64,000 bases of DNA from Ampelomyces quisqualis (lineage: Eukaryota > Ascomycota > Dothideomycetes > Pleosporales > Phaeosphaeriaceae): contig JAGTXZ010000002.1 in the NCBI GenBank assembly GCA_018398575.1, positions 2,172,501-2,236,500 of the forward strand, given 5' to 3'. Below, one piece after another: positions 46,162-59,120 of this stretch. The position numbers were made by a program, and so were the translations under genes. The first letter of the stretch is position 1; each line of letters opens with the position of its first letter. Below the pieces are notes generated by a model, which saw only the letters and a list, made by a program, of their open reading frames with translations, did not search any database and was not told the origin of the DNA.

Positions 46162-48540
46162 ACATGGGTGCCTTGGAATATGCTATTGATGATAAAAATA
46201 CGGGTAGCAGAAAACGAGCAAAGTATACATAGCATTGATGGCCCGCGACCCCAGCATTCCATCATTCTTCCACGAGGCGCGAAATAAACATCAACCCTAG
46301 GGCAATCTACCCCACAATGGCCGGATCCGCCTCCCATACCAATTGCTTCTCTACGACTATGTTTTCTAAGCTTCCAAGCCCCGAAGCGCGTATCACATCA
46401 TCAGACTCATCACCACCGTACTCCGCTTCAACGCGAGCTCATCTCCCCAAACCAGCTTCTTAACCACCTCAGCAGCCCTCCAATGCACCTTCCTCGGCTA
46501 CCTCCGCACCTCCCTTAATCTCGTTATGAATGGCGTTCTCACCGCCCAACGTTACCGCCTCCAGCACGTCGCTAGTCCTTATCCTAGCATGGGCTTCTAT
46601 GTGATGGTCATTCGCTGAGTGCACTCTTCATGGGAACGGCAATTGTCGTGTTGTGTATTGGCGCATTTAGGTTTTTGATTTGTAGAATGGGTTGCTCAGG
46701 GAAAGGCGATGATGGAGGGGATGGAAGGTGTTGGTGAGTATGGGGCTGAGTTTGTTCGTAGGTTCAGATGTGCTACTGTGTTTGAGGTGGATTTTAACTA
46801 ATTGGAAATCAGTTGTTGATGGCTTACGTTTGCATTGAGTCTTTGGTTGAACACTGAGAAAGCACTACATGGAAACTGATCGACGATACAAAATTGATGC
46901 GAGGCATCATCGCAGAGGATTCCACCTCGTTCCATCTCGGGCAACTTGCTTTGTCCATCGAGGTTGACCAAGGTCTTGAAGTGTATGCTGCCAATGGACC
47001 CAGCAACAATTCGTGATTAGTCAAGCACACGCCTGAGGTGATTCAAAAACCTCCAGCGCAACCTGTGGTATGCTCAAAAAGCCTTGAATTCTCCACGATA
47101 CGCTGTAAACTTCCTTAACTGCCTTTGATCCACATATTGACGGTAGACAGGCTGCATCAAACATGTGAGTTGCGGTGCAGTTATCTAAGCACCAACTTAT
47201 TGCTAGGCCTGGTACCACAACGCCTTCCGCCGCTGGTATTCTTCCTCATCCATTTCATAGACCAGTCTCACTAAAGCAACTTTGAGACCGTCTCGCTCTT
47301 TTATCTTCGCAGAGTCCTTCCCATCCAACCTATCAATTTGTGCCGCCATGTTCTTCGTATCCTTCAGCGTGTGCTGTCCCATCTCAAGCCAGTTCCGGGA
47401 TTTCAAAGATTTACTCGCACTACAGCTTATCCTTTTTACATCCCGATGGATCAGAAATGGGCCTGTAGAGCAGGCTGCTCCGCTGCATGGTCGTTGTAGG
47501 TCCGCCATACTGCACACAGAGGCCATACCCAAAATGATGGACACTGAACTAGAGATGTCTGTTTCTATTGGCATCCAGGGGCGCAGTACCAACACCAATT
47601 ACATCGGACCGTATTGAGAATGTATCAAGTTCCTGCGCAGCCCTCAAGTTTGGGCCACATTTCTCAATCTTATCTCGACGGCGCGATCACCGGGTACAAG
47701 CCGCGCGCTTGCAAATGAGGATATCACATGCACAAAGTCCTAAACTGGCTCGGCTGATACATATTCACAACAGCATGATCGCACGAATGACTCCTAATCC
47801 GACCACAATTGCTCCTTTGGAGCCCAATTGTTTCTCATGTCGAATTCAGCGCTCAGGAAGATAACGAAGTGCATGGTATTTTACCCCAGTGGGAATTTCT
47901 TTCCAAGTGTCGCATGTTAATTTGGGCGCTTAGGTACGTCTATGTTCCCTCAAGCGATACCGGTATGCAGGGTGTTGCTGCGAGCAACTACAAACGCCCC
48001 GCACTTATTATCCACCCAATCCATCTCATTGCCACGCCACCATGACAGGACGCACGCCCTTTTGCGGCACTCTGGTGTTTGGCATCTGAAATGCAATGGA
48101 GGATCATTACGGCGTACTGTCTAGCGAGTCGCAACGTACTGGCTGCAAAAGTGTTCAATAGGCTTCCATTTTGGGCAAGCGAGGGATTGAGAAACACATC
48201 TCAGGCTAAATCATCCCAGGCGGTAAGTTGCCGCGTGCATGCGTTTCCAAACATTCCTTGTTGGAACACTTCTATTTGATCAGAAAAGCGGAAACCGAAA
48301 TATACAGGCTGCACGACCATCCGGGCTATTCTCAGGCTCTCTTGGAGTCACAAGACAATTTGAAACGCGCTGAAAACTAGGAAACTGCCAGAGGATATAA
48401 GAGTGGGCTGACGGTATGGGTGGTACATCCAAATCACAAACCATTGCTACTACAACCATCTGAAAGCATCCTTTTGCACACATTCAAACGATTCATCATC
48501 ATCTGTCTTCGTCTAGGCAGTTTGCCCGTCGGTATACGAA
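46162..48540. other. Gene-poor region with coding fragments
   Basis: About 2.4 kb without a complete gene. A coding-like plus-strand fragment lies near 46,395-46,600 (ALQCTFLGYLRTSLNLVMNG) and another near 46,870-47,015; both are short and broken. The last 250 bp before 48541 should contain the dynamin-gene promoter. Confidence 0.4.
47203..47598 (-). CDS. Hypothetical protein fragment
   Basis: A 131-codon ORF. Its C-terminal half is charged and helical (NMAAQIDRLDGKDSAKIKER, then LVYEMDEEEYQRRKALWYQA) and looks protein-like. The N-terminal part is less convincing. No family recognised and no promoter or introns defined; it may be the last exon or a relic of a longer gene. Confidence 0.3.
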   Translation of the reverse strand: MVLVLRPWMPIETDISSSVSIILGMASVCSMADLQRPCSGAACSTGPFLIHRDVKRISCSASKSLKSRNWLEMGQHTLKDTKNMAAQIDRLDGKDSAKIKERDGLKVALVRLVYEMDEEEYQRRKALWYQA

Positions 48541-51082
48541 ATGGCTATACAGTCAAGTGAGGGCGACACCCTCAGCCAATTCCAGACACCAGAACAATTG
48601 GCCCTGTTAGATACAATCGAAGACCTTAAAGGTCAAGGGCTTGGCCATTATGGTATCGATCTGCCACAATTGATCGTATGCGGAGAACAATCATCTGGCA
48701 AGAGTTCCTTGCTCGAGGGACTCACTCGACTTCGCTTTCCAATGGATTCTGACGTCTGCACCTTATTCGCCACCGAGTTAGTCCTAAGGAGAGACACCAA
48801 GTTAGAGTTATCAGCCGAGATTCATCCGAGCAAGCAACGCTCAGCACTGGAATGTCGCGAGATGGCGAAGTTCAAGCGCTCTTACACTTCGCTTGAGGAA
48901 TTTTCTTTTAAGGATCTCCACAACGAAGCAGAAACTTTGATGGCTCGCGGCGTACCGAGAGAGGAAAGACGCGGTGATGTGTTCAACGACGTTTTGCGAG
49001 TACGGTATTCCGGACCGGACATGCCTTCGTTCACAGTCGTCGATCTTCCAGGCTTCATTGATGAACAGTGGAAAGGTGGCAACAGCGCAGAGCAGATTGT
49101 AGAGCTCGTCTCGAGGTACATGCAAAACCCGAAATCCATCATATTGGCTATTATGTCAGCTAAAGACGATGTGGATTGTCAGAAAATCTTCAAATACCTG
49201 GACCTGTATGATCCGAAGCGGGAGCGTACTCTGGGTATTCTCACCAAACCCGACCTGACTGACAAAGGTAGCAACATGGAAAAGATATATATCGACGTGG
49301 CAAAGAATCTGGAAAAGCCAATGAAACACCACTGGCACACAGTCAGGAACAGGGCGTGGACAGAGAAGGAGACATCCAGTGCGAAACGCGACGAGACCGA
49401 AGCGCAGTTCTTTGCCCAAGGCCCGTGGGCAAATGTACCTCGGAAGCACGTAGGCATCGCAGCATTGAGGGAGAAGCTCTCCCGTGTCTTGTTGGAGCAC
49501 ATTGGCATGGAATTACCGTCGCTTGTCGTATCTTTACACCATGCCATCGAAGTCACGGAGTCGAGCCTGACAGCGTTGGGTCAAGTTCGAGAGACCACCA
49601 AAGAGCAACGTGCCTACCTCACCGGACATGCCGAACGTTTTCAGATGCTTACCAACGACGCACTGAGGGGTATCTACAGCAATCGCTTCTTCGCTCTCGC
49701 GACTCTAGAAGACCAATCTTCGACTCGACTGCGCACTACCATACAAAACTTGAACATTGCGTTCTCCCATACAATGTATTGCAAGGGACAAACCTGGGAT
49801 ATCACAACAGACAGGGCCCCACCCCCGAATGTTGCCAGTATCCCGGGAACCTCATGCCTTGCTGCTCAGCAGTATGCTGCTCGATTCGAAGATCCGATGC
49901 GTATCGACCGAACGGAGTTCCTCGAAGACCACATCGGCGAATACGTCCGCCAGAGTCGACCCTCAGGCCTGCCTTCGCTCGTCAATCCTTGGGTCATTGG
50001 CGAGGTTTTTCAACAACAATCTAGGAACTGGAGCACAATAGCCAAACACCATTTGCAACAAGTCTACCAGGCTATGAAGATCTACATCGAGAAGGCACTT
50101 AAGTCGTTGGTCGATTCGCGAACATTTAATCTGTTAATGCTGAAGCAAATCCAGCCGGAGCTCGATAGGCGTTGGTGCAGCGTACAGGCAAAACTGGAAG
50201 AGCTAGTGTTACCATTCACAGAGCAAGACCCCATCACTTACGATCCTGGTTTCCTTCGAGACTTGGAAGAGATGAGGGCATCCCGGTATCATGAGAAAGT
50301 TCAACCACAAGCGAAGCCCTTCACATTCGGTCGAACAAACGCTGTGTCTCACTCTAGCCAGCGTCTTCTGACCGAGTCGCTCGATGACTTCACCAATTCC
50401 GAGATCCTGGATCTAATGCAGACATACTACAAGGTCAGTGCTGTGTAGCTGCGATTGCATCTGGAAGTCTACGAGCTAACGGATTAGCAGAGTGCAATAT
50501 CGGTTTTCGTCAGCAATGTTGCAGTCCTAGCCATTGAAAATTGTCTCATAAAGGATCTGTCTGCAGTATTCTCGCCAACATTGACGGCCAACATGGAAGA
50601 TGAGCAACTCTACGCCATTGCAGCCGAATCCGAGGAAGGGCGGCGCCAACGAGCATTATTGCTGAAGAAGCTTCATATCCTGAAGTCCAGCAAGCAAGCC
50701 CTATGCGAGCATACTGGTAAGGCAGCTCATTTTCGGCTGTGGAGTACTAGTTTTATCTGACAATTTCCGCGTAGCCATGACACCTATCACTTGTGCGCCA
50801 GCGCCCACACAAACGAGCAATATGAGGCCACGCACACCTGAGACACGGCCAGCGAGGGACAGTACAAGGGCCGAGAAACAGGCTGGCATGGAGACTCTGA
50901 CTCCCCAGTTCAACAGTTTTGTCGTCACGCCCCCTCATTCGGGTCCAAACTCGCGAGACCCATCGCGCAACAGGCATGATTCTGCGACCGGGACACCATC
51001 GCCGCTGCACGAGCGTACAGGAAAGAGGCCATCCAGCTATGTTCAACCCTTTCTAGCGGAGCTGGAGGACGACGAGTTGTAG
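48541..51082 (+). CDS. Dynamin-family large GTPase, 808 aa
   Basis: Three exons, 48541-50433, 50491-50716 and 50775-51082, with introns of 57 and 58 nt (GTCAGT...GCAG and GTAAGG...GTAG) that keep the frame. The G domain is complete: G1 GEQSSGKS (48-55), G2 Thr around 74, G3 DLPG (168-171) and G4 TKPD (235-238). The stalk follows. Exon 2 encodes a GED-like segment (VAVLAIENCLIKDLSAVF, then RRQRALLLKKLHILKSSKQAL). The C-terminal tail is Pro/Ser/Arg-rich and probably disordered. There is no PH domain or membrane anchor, so it resembles the soluble Mx/Vps1-like fungal group that oligomerises on membranes, not classical dynamin. Paralogues of this group are numerous in filamentous ascomycetes; the specific role is unknown. 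Confidence 0.88.
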
Positions 51083-54000
51083 AAGTATTGTCAAGATACG
51101 GTCTCCGTGAGGTTGAGTCCACTTTGTACAATAGCCATTCGCGTTCCTTTATCTCTTGTGTTTTAGCATAGCCTTTCCCAATCGTTTGCAACACTATCTA
51201 TCGCTCAAGGTATTTTCCGCGTCATTAAATCCCTGCGATTTTCGTTTGTGCAGTACCATCTCCACTGGCGGCTCAACTCACAGACTCTAATCTCCTAGCC
51301 TGCTTCCCCACGATGCTCTTAACACGCGATCTACACGGCCTCATCTCGGCACAACCCACGTGTACCATCCTAACGTGCTGCAGATGTAACCATCGATAAG
51401 GACGCTGCTTCAATAGTTTAGTCATGGATGAATTTTTTCTACTGTAGTGTCTGAAAAACTGCTTGTCTGCGAAACTCGGAACAACAGATCTTCAATCACA
51501 ATTTTACTCAGGCTGGCTCGAGATCGAGAAAGGTATGTCGGTCCCGTAGCTCTTTCATGACAAGCAAAATGTTCACCACGTGTCAGCTCAGTCCGCGCGC
51601 TTGGCGTCAGGGGTCCATGAGAAAGTTTTTGCTTTTTTTTTCGTTTCGCGTGCGAAAAGTGCGTATAGTATATCTAACGCCCTGCAATCCAGCCAATCAA
51701 ATGGGCTTATATGGGCTGACAAAAGCAACAAAAGATCCCTGGCCGATATTCAATCTCAAACCCGGCGCTAAGCTAAGCTCGGCAGAACGTTAGATTTATG
51801 AAAACGGTACTCCGTAGTACGGAGTAGCGTTGTTGCTAGTGATGATGGTATATTCCGCATTGTGAATCTGATGATAATTATGCATGCCATGTGTTAGTAG
51901 ATAGGAAGACACGAGGCAGGTCGACTGATAAGAAATTGAATTTGTAGACTGAGCCTGCAAACACCTATGAGCACAAACTCATGGACGTTAGCAAGTGAGC
52001 TCTTTCGTGGTCGTACAGATACACCAGCTCGCACTCCCTGTATCTGCATTTCAGCGAACTTGCTGCGAAGCTGGAGATCGTGGGAGACGCACGACCAAGC
52101 GGTCGGTGATGAGAGCGGGCTAGAGCAGGCAATGATTATTACAGAGACGTTGCGTCAGGATGGAAAAGGGAGTGCAGGATAGGCGATACTACAGCTAGCG
52201 CAATTTTAGGTGTGTGTGTTACCCCACGATTTGTAAAGAGAACTGGGGTTGTTGGTCAAGCACGTCAGTTAGACGGCTTGGCTGGACCTCCGAGATAAGT
52301 TTATTGGTGGAATATTCACATGTCTAGCATTAGTTGGCTTAACCGTTTTCGTTGCCACAAATGCCATTGTTGAAATATGTCTGCCTCGAAGTGGGCCTTG
52401 CTCGCTATGCAGATGTGTTTGTCGTATATGTAGAGCATATGGACGGAGAAGAATGGGCTTGGAAGTAGAGGGAAATGCCGCAACGTAATCACTGAGAATG
52501 ATTCGGGAAAAAGGTAATATGCCACTGTGAATTGAAGTAACGTTTTTATTTGGAATATTGATTGGCATTACTGTTGAACATGTACGCTACGTATGGTCAT
52601 GATACATGATGTACCAAGAAACCTTTGAAGTCTCTATGCACAACTATTACTTTTCAGACAACAGCGGTCTTTCTCTTAAGGGTAGACAAGCTGCACCAAA
52701 CTTTGACTCGACATGCAGTCACCCAACCACGATTTATTGCTAGGCGTGATGATCCCAAAATAAACATAGCCTTTGCATTAGCCATGTACATGTGCGATGA
52801 GTTTCTTTTCTTGAAAGCCTCGAGCATACCCACTGACACCCTATTGCCGACGGGAACTATGGCAGCAGCTGACTAGCATGCTGAGATTGTGTTTCCATGG
52901 CCGCGGAAGAGCCCATGATGTGATGAAATGCCTTGGCTGCGGTTGAAGCTGCCAGCATGGGCGCCGGCGCGCATTTGAGAAACATCGACATGTGAAGCCC
53001 GGGCTGCCAAATCCCAATCTGCTCGTAGCGGCACGTCACCATTATCTCGGCATGAGAATATGTTTTGATTGCATTGGTCGTTTGATGCGGTATCATGGAA
53101 TAAAACCAGCCATGCGAATCGAATACGGTGCGCGACCATCAGGCCTTCGTGCCAAAGTTATCGACAAGCCTAACCGCGAAGATTGGGCGAAAACTCTGAG
53201 CTCCTTTGCATTTGCAGGGTAGGAGCCAGCCACTCGCAGCCCGTATGTAGGAGTATCGTCCGCCTGAGTTGGGGTTGCTCGTCTCGACTCGCCACGCCTT
53301 GCTTGTAAATTTTTGTAGGATATGGCTTGCTATCGGAATGAACAAGGTGTCAGCACAAACTAAGGTGTTTCATTTTCCCTGTATCATTGCCGTATTTATT
53401 AAATTCACTGTGTCGTCTCTTGTTGCATGCTTGCGTTGCTTCTTCTTAAGCATTTACCGACCAGCACCTCAGCAATGCTCTTAGCTAAATCGCGCAACCA
53501 CTATGAACCATGCATGTTCCAGGCTCGCCAGGAGGAAAAAAGGGTGAGGAGCCGCGTTGTTCTGAACCGTCGAGTTTCATTGTACCGGTACATTCGCAGC
53601 CATTCTGGAAACGCCATTCTATCCGTGAAAGCGTTCTGCTCATCAGCGTGGGATGCCAAACGACAACACATTGTGATCAAACTTGTACTACCATCAGATC
53701 GTCTTCAAATCATGTTGAGGAGCCGAACGGTCAATATCGGAGAGAAAGCCAGTGGAGTGAGGTTGAACCAGAAGATTCTAGATGCTTGGCATCCCACGTT
53801 GTGTTCTTCATGCGGAAGGTCTACGTGCGAGTCAGAAATATGCCACGCGATCACTTGGCTACGTAGCTCGGCTGAGGCTCCTCAAATTTGTACAAGGTCC
53901 ACTCGACACAACCATGTGCAGGGCACAAAGAAGAGTGATTGTAACTGCCGCGTCTCATGTAGGACTGCTGTGGTTGTAGGAGTTTGGCGATCCAACCCCC

Positions 54001-56750
54001 ACAGTGGCAATTGATCGGCAAACTATTGTTCGCGTGGCGTCTTTGCCACTTTGGCGTCGTTGTGCCATGTTTACTGATCAGTTGAGCGAAAACGGAGATC
54101 AGCGATCTACTGGTAACCCCGGATTCGCGGTATTGTCCGTCTTTCCACGTGCCTTCATAGTACCTCGTTGAAACTTGACACTTTCAAATCGATTTTAGCC
54201 CAGCAGACTTTTGATAGAAATGTCGGACTCTAGTAACCGCCTTTTGATCGTGTTCGTGGTCGTGGTCGTACAACTGCGCCGATCTTCCGGCGACATGCGA
54301 GGCATGTCATACATGATACGGGCTTACTCTGCTCCTGCAGCATCGGGCAAAAGCTCTCCGCAATGATCTCACCACAGCACAAGGTAGTCCTGTGCTTGAC
54401 CCCTCTTCTTTGGATGCATACACTGCAGGGGTCGAGCTCGTATCCGGTCTATTTCCGTGACACCAGTTGTTGAGTCCAATACTGCGTAGGATCCACCCAT
54501 GACACATTCCTCCCTTCGGAGGTGAAGGCGTCCTGGGCACCGCTTCCTTCATTCATTATTGTAAACTTGACCCACACTGTATCCATCCAGCATGAGCACG
54601 AACACCATTCCAATTTGAATCATGTCAGCTAGATGTCGGGCACGGCGTTTGGGCGTTTGGAATTTGTGTAACCCCTGGGCCAATAACTACAACCAGGGCG
54701 ACGTTTGTAAAGCAGAGCCATGTGGTAGCCTGTCTGTCTTCAAGAGTAGGGCTTCAGAGTAGGAGGACACTCGTTCGTCGCCAAGTCTGCAATCCCGCGA
54801 GACATGAGCGGATGGCTATAAATCGTGCGTTGCCTCGGCCATTCATTGTGGCTGACGTCGCTGATATTGCGTGCATATCCAGGGCTCCACGGCATGAAAA
54901 CAGCCGCGATGGGCGATCGCAAGAAAGACTGGGCGTCATGCATGTCACAGGCGGCAACAGGTCGAGACGTGCGGTCAAGTGTTCCAACGTGGTAAGAAGG
55001 CGGGGGGGGGGAGGGGGGGAACGCCTCCCTAGGATCGTCAATTTGTGGGGTAGTAGCGGTTGTGCTGTCATGCATGCTCGGTTCAGCTTCGGCTTTCGCT
55101 TGCGCGAGGCTGTGTGGTGTGTGTGCAGGAAGTGTGTCGAGCAGATGTGGGTACATGTATAGCACTCCGCAACCCTCATAGTCATAGCCAACGCAGTCAC
55201 GCTTGCAGGAAGAACTCCTTCTATCCCCGTGCGGCTCGTGATGGACGTTAATGCTTAAAATAGGCCATTGCTTCCTGAGGTAGGATGCTCGTAATCACCG
55301 AGCTGATCCTTCAGCGGGCCGAGAAGTCCTGTCAGGCACTTTACACAGTGGGTTCAGTCTTTGTTTATTATTGGGTTTCGTGCCACGAGAGCGTGGGAGA
55401 TCGAGTCAATGATGCGCTGAAAATCAGGGATCTCTCATCATATCATGTGTGCTCGAACCTATTCCCTGGGAGGAAAAAGCAAAGTGAATTCCGCTGCTTC
55501 GGATCCTCAGTCTTACCGCAACTGCCGGGCACTTCGGCACGTTGCTTGTGGTGCAGCCACATAAGTCGCATGGCCTGCTGCGTTGGTGTTGGGCTTCCTA
55601 CCCAGCCAAGCCAGCCTCGGCTGCACGATAGAGGTGAGGAGAGTGAAGGAACTGGACGGAAGTCGGCACCTGAAGTGAGCTATGGCCAGAATGCGCCACC
55701 AAGTGTAATAGTGCGTGGGGGTGAAAACCAGCATAAGCGACTCTGTTGTGTAATCATGAGGAGTCTGTTCCGAAACAAAGCTTCCTGCTGCTGTTGATAC
55801 ATCACACAGGTCTTGCAGGCATGTGCGCCGGTGAGAGTCATTTGCGGTCGCGCCGCATAGATAGGTACTGGTCTTGTGACAAAAGTCGAAGCTGCCACTC
55901 GTCGTCTGCCTCTGCCACGTCTTGCATCATTGCTGGAACCACGGTTTCTGTTACCCTTTGCGTTGCCCTCCTGCACGTCCTCAATGGTTGCTTAATTGCA
56001 GCGGCAGCGCTGAATGGTACCACGACGGGCGGTGGGAGAGCCGGGGTGGTCGGAAGGGAAATCAGATGATGTGAAGAAGCGCACGCTGCGCCCCTCACTT
56101 CACGCCGGCTGGCACGCCTGTCCCCCACCCCCACACTAAGAGCCCCGAACGATATATCCATCAACGCTGTCGCGAGGCCCACCAACCCTTCGCATGGCTC
56201 CAGTCGTGCCGAGAACCGTCCTATCAGCATCCAGGCTGCGCTTCCAAAGATCGTCACCAGGCCCGCCCCCTTGTCGTTCACCTCCGGCCAAGACCCGATA
56301 CTCATACTGTAGCAGTGTAGCCTCCCAACCCTTGTCGGTGCCGCTGCAACGTGAGCGAAAAAGCAATCGCCGTTCCAATCGTTAACGCACGGCTCTTTAT
56401 TGACCGTACCCTGGCACTTCAAGCTCACCAACCGCAAACAGCTGTGCCTGACATCGCCTGCGGGAGTCACCGCCCCTCTCGTCGTCACCAGGATGCCTGT
56501 GCATCCCTCCCGGATGCATTTGTGCGCACCTTGCTTTGCCTTAGCACCTCCTGACGGCATCTGTCAGCTGGACCCCCACACACTCCAATGGCGTCGTTGT
56601 CCGTGGCAGCGTTGTCCGGCCTGTGAAATATTTAAGTACCGGTACACGCACGCCTAGGCTGGTGACCAACCATCCGCTATTGACGTCTTCGTTCCGTTCG
56701 TCGTTTGTCGTTCCGCTTTTTTAAAAGTCGCCGCTCCGTCTGCAAGTCTT
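51083..56750. other. Long gene-poor intergenic region (5.7 kb)
   Basis: No gene could be supported. Several mid-size ORFs overlap each other on both strands and lack recognisable motifs: 53427-54014 plus, 55285-55797 plus, 54740-55165 minus and 55838-56560 minus. A G-run lies at about 55,000-55,020. The right end is the promoter side of the aldolase gene. Confidence 0.45.
51808..51826. repeat. Perfect 19-bp palindrome (TACTCCGTA-G-TACGGAGTA)
   Basis: Two 9-base arms around a single G. TACTCCGTA/TACGGAGTA palindromes are frequent in filamentous ascomycete intergenic DNA and often mark small inverted-repeat elements; function unknown. Confidence 0.6.
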
Positions 56751-56756
56751 TGTTAG

Positions 56757-56764
56757 TATAAAAG
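56757..56764 (+). promoter_or_regulatory. TATA box of the aldolase gene
   Basis: TATAAAAG lies about 40 bp upstream of the ATG at 56803, after a pyrimidine-rich stretch. The spacing implies a short 5' leader. Confidence 0.5.
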
Positions 56765-56802
56765 TTTATTTGGCTTCCATTTAAACAGCTCTTCTTCCTA
56801 CC

Positions 56803-57888
56803 ATGTCACCACACCACGACGCCCCTTCTCCGGCCAATAGCTTCACCAACAGTTCCGGTTTCCATCAGGCTGTGCAATCCATCTACACCATGGACCGTTA
56901 CAACGACTTCGAAACCAGCTCCATGGAATCGGCAGACGTTGCTATCCGGCGCTCTCTGGTTCCTGGCATTTACGTTCCCACGGTGGCTTTTTTCGATCCA
57001 ACAACAGATAATGTTGACCTGGAGACTATAGCCAGCCATGCTATTCGTCTAGCCAAAGCTGGTGTTGCTGGCATCGCCACCCAAGGATCCAATGGTGAAG
57101 CCGTTCACCTGTCGCATAAAGAACGTAACCTCATTACCAACACCACCCGTAAGGCGCTCGATGACGCCGGCTTTGGCTACATGCCGGTAATCGTTGGCTG
57201 CGGCGCTCAATCCACGCGCGAGACAATCCAACTATGCGAAGAAGCAGCCTCTGCTGGCGGAGACTATGCTTTGGTTCTGCCCCCAGGGTACTATCAGGGA
57301 CTTTTCTCCAAGGAGACCATTATGGATTTCTTCCGAGATGTTGCCACTGCTTCCCCCATTCCCATTCTTATCTACAACTACCCTGGTGCTGTTTCCGGTC
57401 TTGACCTCAACTCAGATACCATTGTTGAGCTTGCCCGTCACCCGAACATTGTTGGCTGCAAGCTGACCTGTGGGAACACCGGAAAGCTCAATCGCATCGC
57501 ATCAGCTACACGCGCTGCAACTGTTTCCGACCCTGGGTCTGGTTTCATGTGCATGGGTGGTTCTGTCGACTTCACCTTGCAAACGCTCATTGGGGGTGGT
57601 TCTGGTATTATTGGTGGCATGGCCAACATTGCACCCAAGTGCTGCGTAAAGCTCGTTGAGCTTTTCGAAGCCGGCAAGATCGCAGAAGCGCGCAAGCTTC
57701 AAGCTGTCGTGGCTCGCGGCGACTGGGCCGCTATCCAAGGAGGCATCATCGGCACCAAGGCTGGTCTCATGTCGCATTTCGGCTATGGGGGATACGCCCG
57801 CAAACCTCTCCCAAGACCATCCAAGGATGAAATTCGCACATGGCGGGATGCTTTTGACGAGCTTGTAAAGATCGAGAACACGTTGTGA
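56803..57888 (+). CDS. Dihydrodipicolinate synthase/N-acetylneuraminate lyase family aldolase, 361 aa
   Basis: Single exon. A (beta/alpha)8 class I aldolase with the family marks GSNGE (95-99, equivalent to the GTTGE substrate loop), YNYPG (191-195, containing the catalytic Tyr) and the Schiff-base Lys K220 in GCKLT. GSNGE is the form seen in 4-hydroxy-2-oxoglutarate aldolase (HOGA1) and fungal L-threo-3-deoxy-hexulosonate aldolases; bacterial lysine-pathway DapA has GTTGE. Fungi make lysine by the alpha-aminoadipate route, so a role in cleaving a 2-keto-3-deoxy sugar acid or hydroxy-oxoglutarate is more likely than lysine synthesis. Residues 1-50 extend beyond the catalytic core; Met30 or Met41 are alternative starts. 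A TATA box about 40 bp upstream supports Met1. No neighbouring pathway genes are seen. Confidence 0.85.
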   Translation: MSPHHDAPSPANSFTNSSGFHQAVQSIYTMDRYNDFETSSMESADVAIRRSLVPGIYVPTVAFFDPTTDNVDLETIASHAIRLAKAGVAGIATQGSNGEAVHLSHKERNLITNTTRKALDDAGFGYMPVIVGCGAQSTRETIQLCEEAASAGGDYALVLPPGYYQGLFSKETIMDFFRDVATASPIPILIYNYPGAVSGLDLNSDTIVELARHPNIVGCKLTCGNTGKLNRIASATRAATVSDPGSGFMCMGGSVDFTLQTLIGGGSGIIGGMANIAPKCCVKLVELFEAGKIAEARKLQAVVARGDWAAIQGGIIGTKAGLMSHFGYGGYARKPLPRPSKDEIRTWRDAFDELVKIENTL

Positions 57889-58970
57889 GCTGGACAACAC
57901 GTTGCGTATTATCTCGCTGTTTTCGCATCTTCCCCGGCGTTGAGCACTTGTGCATTATTCAGTGGCGTTTGTGTTTGTTAGACAACTAAGGCGTCAAATT
58001 GTTTTGTGTACTGGAAAAAGATGCTTAGTAGCTTGATTTCACTTTCACAATCCGTCTTTCTGCTTGTTTGCCTTGAGCATGAAAAGGAGTTGGCGGCCGT
58101 TTGTGTTCAGTTTAGTTGTCGTCAATTGTATCTTTTCCAATCGGAATTCGGATGCTTGTAGTAAGTCATGAACATTGCCGTGCCATGCTCGCAACCTGTA
58201 TCGACAGCCTCGTGGTGTTGAGCAGAGTTTCTCACCTGGTCATCATTTGTCGATTGAATTGCCCAGTGAAAACCGGAGGAGCGAACCGGGTGCTGGCGTC
58301 GTTCAGAGCGCGCGTCGTCCTGTTGATCCAGTGCTTCGTGAAACTAACGATAGATACGAAGATCTTGGGCGGGTGGCCGGGTAGCCCGCGAATTCTGCTC
58401 CCTAGCGTACACGAGCGAGTGTCACACGCGTCACTGTGGAACGGTAAGCTAAACCAGCTCAACTAAAGTCAGATAAAACCCAATGAGAGTCTGCCGTTAA
58501 ATCCTAGTCGTATTCGCTCATTCGCCAGGAAGCGGTATGAGCACACGTCCTTCGGGATCAATTAACATTTTCCTCACAGAATCTTGTCCCAGCAAGCGGC
58601 GTCCTGTGTGGCTGCACTTCCGTCGCTCAGCATGGAGGCTAATGCAACCTCCCGCTTCCTGGGCTCGCCGCTTGCAGAGTCCTGTCGGTACCGGGATGTG
58701 CTTGGTAAACGGATTGGTGCTAAGGTTTGATTGGGAAGGCACATGGCACAGCATGTGTGCCTGTGTCGATCCCGGAACCATTCATGCTGAAAGAAGGATG
58801 TCAGCATTTCAGAGCGTCAGTTCTGTGCTGGTTGACCTGCTGGCAGCAGCACCAAGTGCTGTTTTCCAGAATCATCCCGTATCTCGACGCAGTGCGTTTG
58901 TGCTGCACCCCTACCGTACCACGAATGATGCCAGTAAGCCGGCTGACGCCTATAAAACCAGAGCTGCCAC
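57889..58970. other. Intergenic, no gene recognised
   Basis: The first about 200 bp is T-rich and probably the aldolase 3' region. Overlapping short ORFs on both strands (58116-58466, 58537-58980) lack motifs. Confidence 0.4.
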
Positions 58971-58973
58971 GTT

Positions 58974-59120
58974 GTTGTAGGTTGAATAGCTTTAGTTGTA
59001 GGTTGAATAGCTGTAGTTGTAGGTTGAATAGCTGTAGTTGTAGGTTGAATAGCTGTAGTTGTAGGTTGAATAGCTGTAGTTGTAGGTTGAATAGCTGTAG
59101 TTGTAGGTTGAATAGCTGTA
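58974..59120 (+). repeat. Minisatellite, 21-bp unit, 7 copies
   Basis: The unit contains GGTTGAATAGCTGTAG and recurs exactly every 21 bp. All copies are identical except for T for G in the first. High identity suggests recent expansion. It reads open in several frames only because 21 is a multiple of three. Confidence 0.85.

Noticed and set aside
55838..56560. 240-codon minus-strand ORF upstream of the aldolase gene
   Set aside because: It overlaps other ORFs on both strands, contains no recognisable domain and sits in probable promoter DNA; likely an opening in GC-rich sequence.
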